DNA from: Zeimonas sp035303885
GTDB lineage: Bacteria; Pseudomonadota; Gammaproteobacteria; Burkholderiales; Burkholderiaceae_E
Reading direction: 5' to 3'
Assembly: GCA_035303885.1 (NCBI GenBank)
Contig: DATGRE010000117.1
Location: 1 to 22,431, forward strand
DNA: 22,431 nt
Shown one piece after another: positions 13,756 to 22,431 of the stretch. The notes beneath the pieces were generated by a model. It saw only the letters and a list, made by a program, of their open reading frames with translations, was not told where the DNA came from and searched no databases. Position numbers and translations under genes: made by a program. Every line of letters begins with the position of its first letter. Position 1 is the stretch's first letter.

Positions 13756-15204
13756 ATGACCGCTTCGACCGCCGCCGGCGCCGTACGGGCGAGACCGGGC
13801 AGCGTCCTGACGATCTGGACCCCCGAGGACAAGGCGTTCTGGATCCGCGAGGGCGAGGCGATCGCCCGGCTGAACCTGTGGATCTCGGTGCCCGCGCTGT
13901 TCCTCGCCTTCGCCGTCTGGCAGCTGTGGAGCGTCGTCGCCGTGAGCCTGCCGGCGCTGGGCTTTCGCTACTCGACGAATCAGCTGTTCTGGCTGGCTGC
14001 CGCTCCGGCCCTCTCCGGGGCGACCCTGCGCATCTTCTACTCGTTCATGGTGCCGCTGGTGGGCGGGCGGCGCTGGACCGCGATCTCGACCGCTTCGCTG
14101 CTGATACCGGCGATCGGCATCGGCGTCGCGGTGCAGGATCCGACGACGAGCTATCCGACGATGCTCGCGCTCGCGCTGCTGTGCGGCCTGGGCGGCGGCA
14201 ACTTCAGCTCGAGCATGGCCAACATCAGCTTCTTCTTCCCGAAGGAGCGCAAGGGATCGGCGCTCGGCGTCAACGCGGGCCTGGGCAACCTGGGCGTGTC
14301 GGTCGTGCAGTTCGTCGCGCCGCTGGTCGTCGCCGCCGGCTTCTTCGGCGTGCTCGGCGGCGAGCCGCAGACGATGGTGAAGGACGGCCAGAGCGTGACG
14401 GTGTGGACGCAGAACGCCGCGTTCGTCTGGGTGCCGTGGATCGCGCTCGCCGCGCTCGCGGCGTGGTTCTTCATGAACGACATCGCGGACGCGAAGGCGT
14501 CGTTCGCCGCGCAGGCGGCGATCTTCCAGCGCAAGCACAACTGGCTGATGTGCCTGCTGTACCTCGGCACCTTCGGCTCGTTCATCGGCTTCGCCGCGGG
14601 CTTTCCGCTGCTGATCCGCAGCCAGTTCCCGGCGGCCGATCCATTGGCCTACGCGTGGCTCGGTCCGCTCGTCGGCGCGCTGGTCCGGCCGTTCGGCGGC
14701 TGGCTCTCCGACCGTCTGGGCGGCGCGCGGGTCACGTTGTGGAACTTCGCGGCGATGGCGCTCGCGGTGCTCGGCGTGCTGTTCTTCCTGCCCAAGGGCA
14801 CCGGCGGATTCGCGTTTCCGTTCGGCCCGCTCGAGGGCGATTTCGGCGGCTTCTTCGCGATGTTCCTCGTGCTGTTCCTGACCACCGGCATCGGCAACGG
14901 CTCGACCTTCCGCATGATCCCGGTGATCTTCCTGAACCAGAAGCTCGCGCAGGCGCGCGGCCGCGGCGAGGCCGCGCAGGCGCAGGCCGTACGCGACGGC
15001 AACACCGAGGCCGCGGCGGCGCTCGGCTTCGCCGGCGCGCTCGGCGCCTACGGCGGCTTCTTCATCCCGAAGAGCTACGGCAGCTCGATCGCCGCCACCG
15101 GCGGCCCCGAAGCCGCACTGTGGATCTTCTGCGCCTTCTACTTCCTCTGCACCGCGATCACCTGGTGGTACTACGCGCGCCGCCACGCCGAAATGCCATG
15201 CTGA
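13756..15204 (+). CDS. narK2: NarK2-type nitrate/nitrite transporter (probable antiporter)
   Basis: This 482-residue inner-membrane porter has a longer N-terminus (WTPEDKAFWIREGEAIARLN, 21-40) typical of NarK2 and E. coli NarK. Signatures include CGLGGGNFSSSMANISFFFP (143-162), NAGLGNLGVSVVQFVAP (173-189) and, in the second half, FAGALGAYGGFFIPKSYG. Arg92 (TLRIFYSF) and Arg311 (VRPFGGW) align with the nitrate-contacting arginines of NarK. Hydrophilic insertions lie near 200-222 and near 395-420 (NQKLAQARGRGE). It probably exchanges nitrite for nitrate during nitrate respiration. The ATG at 13756 follows GGAGAT. A large hairpin follows between this gene and narG. Confidence 0.92.
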   Translation: MTASTAAGAVRARPGSVLTIWTPEDKAFWIREGEAIARLNLWISVPALFLAFAVWQLWSVVAVSLPALGFRYSTNQLFWLAAAPALSGATLRIFYSFMVPLVGGRRWTAISTASLLIPAIGIGVAVQDPTTSYPTMLALALLCGLGGGNFSSSMANISFFFPKERKGSALGVNAGLGNLGVSVVQFVAPLVVAAGFFGVLGGEPQTMVKDGQSVTVWTQNAAFVWVPWIALAALAAWFFMNDIADAKASFAAQAAIFQRKHNWLMCLLYLGTFGSFIGFAAGFPLLIRSQFPAADPLAYAWLGPLVGALVRPFGGWLSDRLGGARVTLWNFAAMALAVLGVLFFLPKGTGGFAFPFGPLEGDFGGFFAMFLVLFLTTGIGNGSTFRMIPVIFLNQKLAQARGRGEAAQAQAVRDGNTEAAAALGFAGALGAYGGFFIPKSYGSSIAATGGPEAALWIFCAFYFLCTAITWWYYARRHAEMPC

Positions 15205-15269
15205 GCGCGCTCGTCCACCCGACTTCCGTGCGTTCGCGGCAGACGACTGTGCGACGCATGCGCCGGCAG

Positions 15270-15360
15270 GCAAGGCGTACCGTCGCGGCGCCCGGTACCG
15301 CGGCATGGGCCGTGCGCCGTGAGGACTCCGCGGTACGTCAAAGGCGGGGATGCCTGCGGC
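15270..15360. repeat. Nested imperfect inverted repeat after narK2
   Basis: GTACCGCGG (15295-15303) pairs perfectly with CCGCGGTAC (15328-15336) across 24 nt. Outside it, GCCGGCAGGC (15272-15281) can pair, with one bulge, with GCCTGCGGC (15352-15360). The 334-bp gap 15205-15538 has no convincing gene; an open frame continuous with narG from ATG 15350 would translate these repeats and is rejected. Role unknown: an mRNA structure or weak terminator is possible. Confidence 0.55.
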
Positions 15361-15407
15361 AAGCGAAGGCGAGTGGGTTTTCGCCGCGCAAACAGAACAC
15401 GTTTCCA

Positions 15408-15473
15408 GCAAAGGCGCGGGCCGTCGGCCGCGGGCGCACCCAAGCGCCCGTGGCCGACGGCCCGCGCCTTTGC
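15408..15473. terminator. Very strong 30-bp-stem hairpin between narK2 and narG
   Basis: The left arm 15408-15437 and right arm 15444-15473 are complementary over 30 positions, with one G-T wobble, around a 6-nt loop (ACCCAA). The outer ends are GCAAAGGCGCGGGCC and GGCCCGCGCCTTTGC. No T run follows, and narG begins 65 bp downstream, so it may be a partial terminator, an RNA-processing or stability element that sets the narK/narGHJI ratio, or a dispersed repeat. The structure is seen directly; the function is inferred. Calling it a terminator is the least certain part. Confidence 0.6.
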
Positions 15474-15538
15474 ACGCGCCGTCTTGGCACACGCCGCCTT
15501 TGCCCGCGCCGACTTCCCATGCGCGCAGGGAGCACCCG

Positions 15539-18500
15539 ATGAGCCATCTACTGGACCGCCTGACCTTCTTCACCCAGCCCACCGAGCCCTTCTCCGACGC
15601 CCACGGCCTGACCACCGGCGAGGACCGCACCTGGGAGGACGCCTACCGCAATCGCTGGCAGCACGACCGGATCGTGCGCTCGACGCACGGCACGAACTGC
15701 ACCGGCTCGTGCTCGTGGAAGATCTACGTCAAGGGCGGCATCGTCACCTGGGAGACGCAGCAGACCGACTATCCGCGCACGCGCCCGGATCTGCCGAACC
15801 ACGAGCCGCGCGGCTGCGCGCGCGGGGCGAGCTACAGCTGGTACCTGTACAGCGCCAATCGCGTGAAATATCCGCTGGTGCGCGCGCGCCTGATGAAGGC
15901 GTGGCGTGCGGCGCGCGCGAAGGAGAGCGACCCGGTCCGAGCATGGGCCGCCGTCGTCGACGACGAAGCGACGCGCCGCGACTATCAGCGCCAGCGCGGG
16001 CTGGGCGGCTTCGTGCGGGCCGATTGGGACGAAGTCAACGAGATCGTCGCCGCGGCGAACATCCATACGATCCGCCGATACGGTCCCGACCGCATCCTCG
16101 GTTTCTCGCCGATTCCGGCGATGTCGATGGTCTCGTACGCGGCGGGCTCGCGCTACCTGTCGCTGATCGGCGGCGTGAGCATGAGCTTCTACGACTGGTA
16201 CTGCGACCTGCCGCCGTCGAGCCCGCAGACCTGGGGCGAGCAGACCGACGTTCCCGAATCGGCCGACTGGTACAACTCGACCTTCCTGATCGCGTGGGGA
16301 TCGAACGTCCCGCAGACGCGTACGCCCGATGCGCATTTCTTCACCGAGGTGCGCTACAAGGGCGCCAAGGTGGTCGCGGTCACGCCCGACTACGCCGAGG
16401 TCTCGAAGCTCGCCGATCTGTGGCTGCATCCGAAGCAGGGCACCGACGCCGCGCTCGCGATGGCGATGGGACACGTCGTCCTCGACGAATTCCACGTGAA
16501 GCGGCGCGTGCCGTATTTCGAGGACTACGCGCGCCGCTACACCGATCTTCCGATGCTCGTCGAGCTGCGCGAGACGACGCTCGCCGACGGATCGACCGTG
16601 CTCGCACCGGGACGCTACCTGCGGGCGAGCGATTTCGACGCGGCGCTCGGGCAGGAAAACCACCCGCAATGGAAGACCGTCGCCTTCGACGACGACGATC
16701 GCGTCGTCGTTCCGCACGGATCGATCGGCTTTCGATGGGGCCCCGAGGCACGCGCCGATGCAGGGCGGTGGAATCTCGAGAACCGCGACGCGCGCGACGG
16801 CCGCGAGTGCCGCCTGCGCCTGTCGCTCCTCGATGCGCCCGAGGCGCCGTGCGAGATCGTCGAGGTGGGCTTTCCGTATTTCGGCGGCATCGCCACGCCG
16901 CATTTCGACGCCAACCCGCAGGGCACCGAGGTGCTTCGCCGCCGCGTGCCGGCGCGTCGCCTCGCCCTCGTTCGCGACGGCGTGCGAATCGAGGCGAGGG
17001 TCGCCACCGTCTTCGACCTGCTGGTCGCGCACTACGGCGTGGCGCGCCCGGGCGTCGACGATCCTTCGGCCGCGTCGAGCCACGACGACGACCTTCCGTA
17101 CACGCCGGCCTGGCAGGAGGCGATCACCGGCGTGCCGCGCGAGCAGGTGATCGCGGTGGCGCGCCAGTTCGCCGCGAACGCCGAGAAGACGCAGGGCCGC
17201 TCGATGGTGATCATCGGCGCGGCGATGAACCACTGGTACCACTGCGACATGAACTACCGCGGCATCATCAACCTGCTGATGCTGTGCGGCTGCGTAGGCC
17301 AGAGCGGCGGCGGATGGGCGCACTACGTCGGGCAGGAGAAGCTGCGCCCGCAGACCGGATGGGCGCCGCTCGCCTTCGCGCTCGACTGGTGCCGCCCGCC
17401 GCGGCAGCAGAATTCGACGAGCTTCTTCTACGCCCACACCGATCAATGGCGCTACGAGCGCCTGGGCGTCGACGAGATCCTCTCGCCGCTGGCCGATCGC
17501 GATGCGCACCGCGCGTCGGTCATCGACTACAACGTGCGCGCCGAGCGCATGGGGTGGCTTCCGTCGGCGCCGCAGCTGAAGACGAATCCGCTCGAGGTGG
17601 CGAAGGCGGCCCGCGCGGCCGGCGTCGACGAGAAGGCGTACGTCGTCGACGCGCTGAAGAGTGGCGCGCTGCAGCTGAGCTGCGAGGATCCCGACGATCC
17701 GGCGAACTGGCCGCGCAACCTCTTCGTGTGGCGCTCGAACCTGCTCGGCTCCTCGGGCAAGGGCCACGAGTATTTCCTGCGTCACCTGCTCGGGACGAGC
17801 CACGGCGTGCAGGGCGGCGAGCTCGGCCCCGACGACGCGAAGCCGGTGGAGCCGAAATGGCACGAGCATGCGCCCGAAGGAAAGCTCGACCTGCTCGTCA
17901 CGCTCGACTTCCGGATGAGCACGACCTGCCTGTACTCGGACATCGTGCTGCCCACCGCGACCTGGTACGAGAAGAACGACCTGAACACCAGCGACATGCA
18001 CCCGTTCATCCACCCGCTGTCGCGCGCGGTCGATCCGGCCTGGGAGGCGCGCAGCGACTGGGAGATCTACAAGGGCTTTGCGAAGAAGTTCAGCGAGCTG
18101 TGCGTCGGACATCTCGGTGTCGAGCGCGACGTCGTGCTCACGCCGATGATGCACGACACGCCGGCCGAGCTCGCGCAGCCCTTCGAGGTGCGCGACTGGA
18201 AGCGCGGCGAATGCGAGCTCGAGCCGGGCCGAACGGCGCCGCAGGTCACCGTCGTCGAACGCGACTATCCCGGCACGCATGCGCGCTTCACCGCGCTCGG
18301 GCCGCTGATGACGCGGATCGGCAACGGCGGCAAGGGCATCGCGTGGAACACCGAGGAAGAGGTGCGCGCGCTCGCCGAGTTGAACGGCGCGGTCGACGAC
18401 GAAGGTCCCGCGCGCGGTCTGCCGCGCATCGCGACCGACATCGACGCCGCCGAGGCGGTGATGATGCTCGCACCGGAGACGAACGGGCACGTCGCGGTGA

Positions 18501-19366
18501 AGGCGTGGGAGGCGCTGTCGAGGGTCACCGGCCGCGAGCACGCGCATCTCGCGCTGCACCGCGAGGACGAGAAGATCCGCTTCCGCGACATCCAGGCGCA
18601 GCCGCGCAAGATCATCTCGTCGCCGACGTGGTCGGGGCTGGAGAGCGAGAAGGTCTCGTACAACGCCGGCTACACGAACGTGCACGAGCTGATCCCGTGG
18701 CGAACGCTCACCGGGCGCCAGCAGTTCTACCAGGATCATCCGTGGATGCGCGACTTCGGCGAGGGCTTCGCCGCGTACCGTCCGCCGGTCGACCTGAAGG
18801 CGGTGGGCGCCGTGATGGGGCGCAGGCCGAACGGCAATGCCGAGATCGCGCTGAACTTCATCACGCCGCACCAGAAGTGGGGCATCCACTCCACGTACAG
18901 CGACAACCTGATGATGCTCACGCTGAACCGCGGCGGTCCGGTGGTCTGGCTCTCCGAGGACGACGCGCGCCAGGCGGGGATCGTCGACAACGACTGGGTG
19001 GAGCTCTTCAACGCCAACGGCGCCATCGCGGCGCGTGCGGTGGTGAGCCAGCGCGTGAACCGCGGCATGGTGATGATGTATCACGCGCAGGAGAAGATCA
19101 TCAACACGCCGGGCTCGGAGATCACCGGCCTGCGCGGCGGCATCCACAACTCGGTCACGCGCGTCGTGCTCAAGCCCACGCACATGATCGGCGGCTACGC
19201 GCAGTACAGCTACGGCTTCAACTACTACGGGACGATCGGCACGAACCGCGACGAGTTCGTCGTCGTGCGAAAGATGGCCCGGGTCGACTGGCTCGACGAG
19301 CCTGCGGTGCACGGCAGCGAAACGTCGGCAACGGTGGCGCCGGCTGCCGCCGCGAAGGGAGCGTGA
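15539..19366 (+). CDS. narG: Respiratory nitrate reductase, alpha subunit NarG
   Basis: This 1275-residue molybdo-bis(MGD) catalytic subunit reduces nitrate to nitrite at the cytoplasmic face of the membrane. The FS0 cluster ligands are His50, Cys54, Cys58 (STHGTNCTGSCSW) and Cys93 (PRGCARG), one residue offset from E. coli NarG. The molybdenum ligand is Asp223 in YCDLPPSSPQTWGEQTD. IAWGSNVPQTRTPDAHFF and other MGD-site segments follow, and the length fits the family (E. coli 1247). It lacks a twin-arginine signal, as membrane-bound NarG does. ATG 15539 follows AGGGAG at 6 nt and starts the conserved MSHLLDRLTFF; the frame is open 63 codons upstream, but that stretch is low-complexity repeat. 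narH follows after 2 bp. Confidence 0.97.
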   Translation: MSHLLDRLTFFTQPTEPFSDAHGLTTGEDRTWEDAYRNRWQHDRIVRSTHGTNCTGSCSWKIYVKGGIVTWETQQTDYPRTRPDLPNHEPRGCARGASYSWYLYSANRVKYPLVRARLMKAWRAARAKESDPVRAWAAVVDDEATRRDYQRQRGLGGFVRADWDEVNEIVAAANIHTIRRYGPDRILGFSPIPAMSMVSYAAGSRYLSLIGGVSMSFYDWYCDLPPSSPQTWGEQTDVPESADWYNSTFLIAWGSNVPQTRTPDAHFFTEVRYKGAKVVAVTPDYAEVSKLADLWLHPKQGTDAALAMAMGHVVLDEFHVKRRVPYFEDYARRYTDLPMLVELRETTLADGSTVLAPGRYLRASDFDAALGQENHPQWKTVAFDDDDRVVVPHGSIGFRWGPEARADAGRWNLENRDARDGRECRLRLSLLDAPEAPCEIVEVGFPYFGGIATPHFDANPQGTEVLRRRVPARRLALVRDGVRIEARVATVFDLLVAHYGVARPGVDDPSAASSHDDDLPYTPAWQEAITGVPREQVIAVARQFAANAEKTQGRSMVIIGAAMNHWYHCDMNYRGIINLLMLCGCVGQSGGGWAHYVGQEKLRPQTGWAPLAFALDWCRPPRQQNSTSFFYAHTDQWRYERLGVDEILSPLADRDAHRASVIDYNVRAERMGWLPSAPQLKTNPLEVAKAARAAGVDEKAYVVDALKSGALQLSCEDPDDPANWPRNLFVWRSNLLGSSGKGHEYFLRHLLGTSHGVQGGELGPDDAKPVEPKWHEHAPEGKLDLLVTLDFRMSTTCLYSDIVLPTATWYEKNDLNTSDMHPFIHPLSRAVDPAWEARSDWEIYKGFAKKFSELCVGHLGVERDVVLTPMMHDTPAELAQPFEVRDWKRGECELEPGRTAPQVTVVERDYPGTHARFTALGPLMTRIGNGGKGIAWNTEEEVRALAELNGAVDDEGPARGLPRIATDIDAAEAVMMLAPETNGHVAVKAWEALSRVTGREHAHLALHREDEKIRFRDIQAQPRKIISSPTWSGLESEKVSYNAGYTNVHELIPWRTLTGRQQFYQDHPWMRDFGEGFAAYRPPVDLKAVGAVMGRRPNGNAEIALNFITPHQKWGIHSTYSDNLMMLTLNRGGPVVWLSEDDARQAGIVDNDWVELFNANGAIAARAVVSQRVNRGMVMMYHAQEKIINTPGSEITGLRGGIHNSVTRVVLKPTHMIGGYAQYSYGFNYYGTIGTNRDEFVVVRKMARVDWLDEPAVHGSETSATVAPAAAAKGA

Positions 19367-19368
19367 AG

Positions 19369-20892
<1,524 letters not shown>

Positions 20893-20903
20893 GGAGCGAG
20901 GCG

Positions 20904-21611
20904 ATGCATCCGAGCCGGACGCTGCGCGCACTCGCGCAACTGCTTACCTACCCGGACGCGCGGCTGCGCGCGTGCCTGCCGGCGCTGGCCGCGCAATTCG
21001 AAGCCGACCGCCGGCTCGGTCCCGCGGCACGCCAGGACCTCGCCGCGCTCGTCGCGCATCTGGGTCGCCGCGATCCGTACGAGATCGAGGCCGACTACGT
21101 CGACTGCTTCGACCGTGGCCGCACCACTTCGCTGCTGCTCTTCGAGCACGTGCACGCCGATTCGCGCGAGCGCGGCCAGGCGATGGTCGACCTGATCGCC
21201 ACCTACGAGCGGGCGGGTCTGCGGCTCGCGCCCGGACAGCTGCCCGATTGGCTGCCGGTCGTGCTCGAGTTCGCGTCGACGCAGCCACCGAAGCTTGCCC
21301 GCGCCTTCCTCGGCGAGCTCGCGCCGCTGCTCAATGCGCTGCACGCGGCGCTCGTCGCGCGGCGCAGCCGCTACGCGGTGACGATCGCGGCCGTGCTCGA
21401 GCTGGCCGGCGAGCGCGTGCGGCCGGTGGCGCTGCCGGCCGAGGAAGCGCTCGACGAGGCCTGGGCCGAGCCGCCGGCCTTCGGCGCGTGCCCGACGCCC
21501 CCGTCGCGGCCCGACGGCGCGCAACCCCTTCATTTCGTGCGCCGCGAGGCGTGCGCCGAAACCGGGGCGACCGCTCGGGCGCGCGCCGGCGCCGCGCACG
21601 TCCCGCGCTGA
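20904..21611 (+). CDS. narJ: Nitrate reductase assembly chaperone NarJ
   Basis: This 235-residue cytoplasmic chaperone of the TorD/NarJ group binds apo-NarG and assists cofactor insertion before membrane attachment. The hallmark YVDCFDRGRTTSLLLFEH (65-82), the following VHADSRERGQAMVDL (83-97) and LPDWLPVVLEFAS (113-125) are present. The C-terminal 60 or so residues are Pro/Ala-rich and poorly conserved. ATG 20904 follows GAGGAG; GTG 20889, overlapping the narH stop, would add five residues and is possible. It lies between narH and narI as in all known narGHJI operons; narI starts 15 bp later. Confidence 0.94.
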   Translation: MHPSRTLRALAQLLTYPDARLRACLPALAAQFEADRRLGPAARQDLAALVAHLGRRDPYEIEADYVDCFDRGRTTSLLLFEHVHADSRERGQAMVDLIATYERAGLRLAPGQLPDWLPVVLEFASTQPPKLARAFLGELAPLLNALHAALVARRSRYAVTIAAVLELAGERVRPVALPAEEALDEAWAEPPAFGACPTPPSRPDGAQPLHFVRREACAETGATARARAGAAHVPR

Positions 21612-21626
21612 TCCCGGAGCCGACCG

Positions 21627-22431
21627 ATGTACGCCTACGCCTTGGACCACTTCCTCTTCGGGCTGTATCCCTACGTCTGCCTGACGGTGTTTCTCGTCGG
21701 CAGCTGGATCCGCTTCGATCGCGACCAGTACACGTGGAAGAGCGACTCGTCGCAGCTGCTGCGCGCAGGCTCGCTTCGCTGGGGCAACAACCTGTTCCAT
21801 GCCGGCGTGCTGTTCCTCTTCTTCGGCCACTTCTTCGGCATGCTCACGCCGCATTTCGTCTACGAGCCGTTTCTCGACGCGGGCACCAAGCAGGTGATCG
21901 CGATGGCGAGCGGCGGCCTTGCCGGCGTACTCGCCATCGTCGGGCTCACGCTGCTGCTGTCGCGCCGGATCGGCGATGCGCGCATCCGCGCCGTATCGCG
22001 CAGGAGCGACGTCTTCCTGCTGTGGCTGCTGTGGATCCAGCTCGCGCTCGGACTGGCGACGATCCCGTTGTCGGGGCAGCATCTCGACGGCAGCGTGATG
22101 CTCGTCCTGGCCGACTGGGCGCAGCGCATCGTGACGTTCCGCCCCGGCGCGGTCGAAGCGATCGCCGGCGTGAGCTGGGTGTTCAAGCTGCACATGGTGC
22201 TCGGCATGACCGTGTTCCTCGTCTTCCCGTTCACGCGCCTGGTGCACGTCTGGAGCGGTTTCGCTTCGCTCGTCTATCTGGTGCGGCCGTATCAGCTCGT
22301 GCGCAGTCGGCGGTTGAACGTGCCGGCGTCGCATCGGGTTTCCGGGCGCAGCGCACCGACCGTTGCGCGTGCGGGGCGCATGCATGCTGCGATCGAACCG
22401 GGGCAGCCTCGCAATGTGACGCAGCCGGTCG
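21627..22431 (+). CDS. narI: Respiratory nitrate reductase, gamma subunit NarI (3' end outside window)
   Basis: ATG 21627 follows CCGGAG at 7 nt, and the frame stays open to the last base (268 codons, no stop). The product is the diheme cytochrome b that oxidises quinol and anchors NarGH to the membrane. Heme ligands are visible as His58 (NNLFHAG), His68 (FFGHFFG), His189 (FKLHM) and His207 (RLVHVW), each two residues offset from E. coli NarI (56, 66, 187, 205). Five hydrophobic helices are seen. Conserved NarI ends near residue 225 (LVRPYQLVRSRR); here at least 40 further residues, polar and Ala/Arg/Pro-rich, continue past the window edge. Identity is sure; the true C-terminus is not seen. 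Confidence 0.95.
   Translation, partial: MYAYALDHFLFGLYPYVCLTVFLVGSWIRFDRDQYTWKSDSSQLLRAGSLRWGNNLFHAGVLFLFFGHFFGMLTPHFVYEPFLDAGTKQVIAMASGGLAGVLAIVGLTLLLSRRIGDARIRAVSRRSDVFLLWLLWIQLALGLATIPLSGQHLDGSVMLVLADWAQRIVTFRPGAVEAIAGVSWVFKLHMVLGMTVFLVFPFTRLVHVWSGFASLVYLVRPYQLVRSRRLNVPASHRVSGRSAPTVARAGRMHAAIEPGQPRNVTQPV

Noticed and set aside
15350..15538. Sixty-three-codon N-terminal extension of NarG from ATG 15350
   Set aside because: It would translate the hairpin and low-complexity repeats, has no counterpart in NarG proteins, and ATG 15539 has a good AGGGAG site and the conserved N-terminus.
13387..15630. Minus-strand open frame opposite narK1/narK2
   Set aside because: Antisense to genes with clear transporter motifs; Arg/Glu-rich translation without a recognisable fold.

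Overview
The window is high-GC, densely coded chromosomal DNA. The gene content suggests a denitrifying or nitrate-respiring betaproteobacterium of the Burkholderiales/Rhodocyclales type: purK followed by sua5, BoxR-type control of benzoyl-CoA metabolism, a benzoate-CoA ligase, glutaryl-CoA dehydrogenase, and a narXL-narK1-narK2-narGHJI locus. This placement rests on gene families and synteny, not on a marker gene. No tRNA, rRNA, CRISPR array, transposase, integrase or phage gene was seen.

Layout. (1) 1-1313: the 3' end of purK and a full-length sua5, overlapping by ATGA, end at a purine/pyrimidine inverted repeat shared with a convergent operon. (2) 1396-3615, minus strand: an alpha/beta hydrolase followed by a protein with three tandem universal stress (Usp) domains. 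(3) 3616-6769, plus strand: boxR (helix-turn-helix plus shikimate-kinase-like domain), divergent from the hydrolase across only 42 bp, then benzoate-CoA ligase and a MaoC-fold hydratase. (4) 6777-9131, minus strand: glutaryl-CoA dehydrogenase followed by a cobalamin-independent methionine-synthase-like protein. (5) 9132-9453: a gap with GC-rich repeats and a good Fnr/Anr-type box. (6) 9454-22431, plus strand: narX, narL, narK1, narK2, narG, narH, narJ and a narI that runs off the window end. A very strong 30-bp-stem hairpin lies between narK2 and narG.

How it works together. Benzoate would be activated to benzoyl-CoA, the ligand expected to release BoxR. Ring cleavage and beta-oxidation enzymes (boxABC or bcr/bzd) are not in the window. 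Glutaryl-CoA dehydrogenase would handle glutaryl-CoA, which arises in the anaerobic benzoyl-CoA pathway and in lysine/tryptophan breakdown. NarGHI with NarJ, fed by two NarK transporters and sensed by NarXL, would supply nitrate as electron acceptor under low oxygen. The window therefore joins part of an aromatic-acid pathway to a complete nitrate-respiration module.

Nothing here is clearly an undescribed defence or mobile system. The most interesting unexplained items are the compact hydrolase/boxR control region, the narK2-narG hairpin, the triple-Usp protein with two degenerate nucleotide motifs, the methionine-synthase-like protein next to gcdH, the MaoC protein coupled to benzoate-CoA ligase, and the C-terminal extension of NarI.
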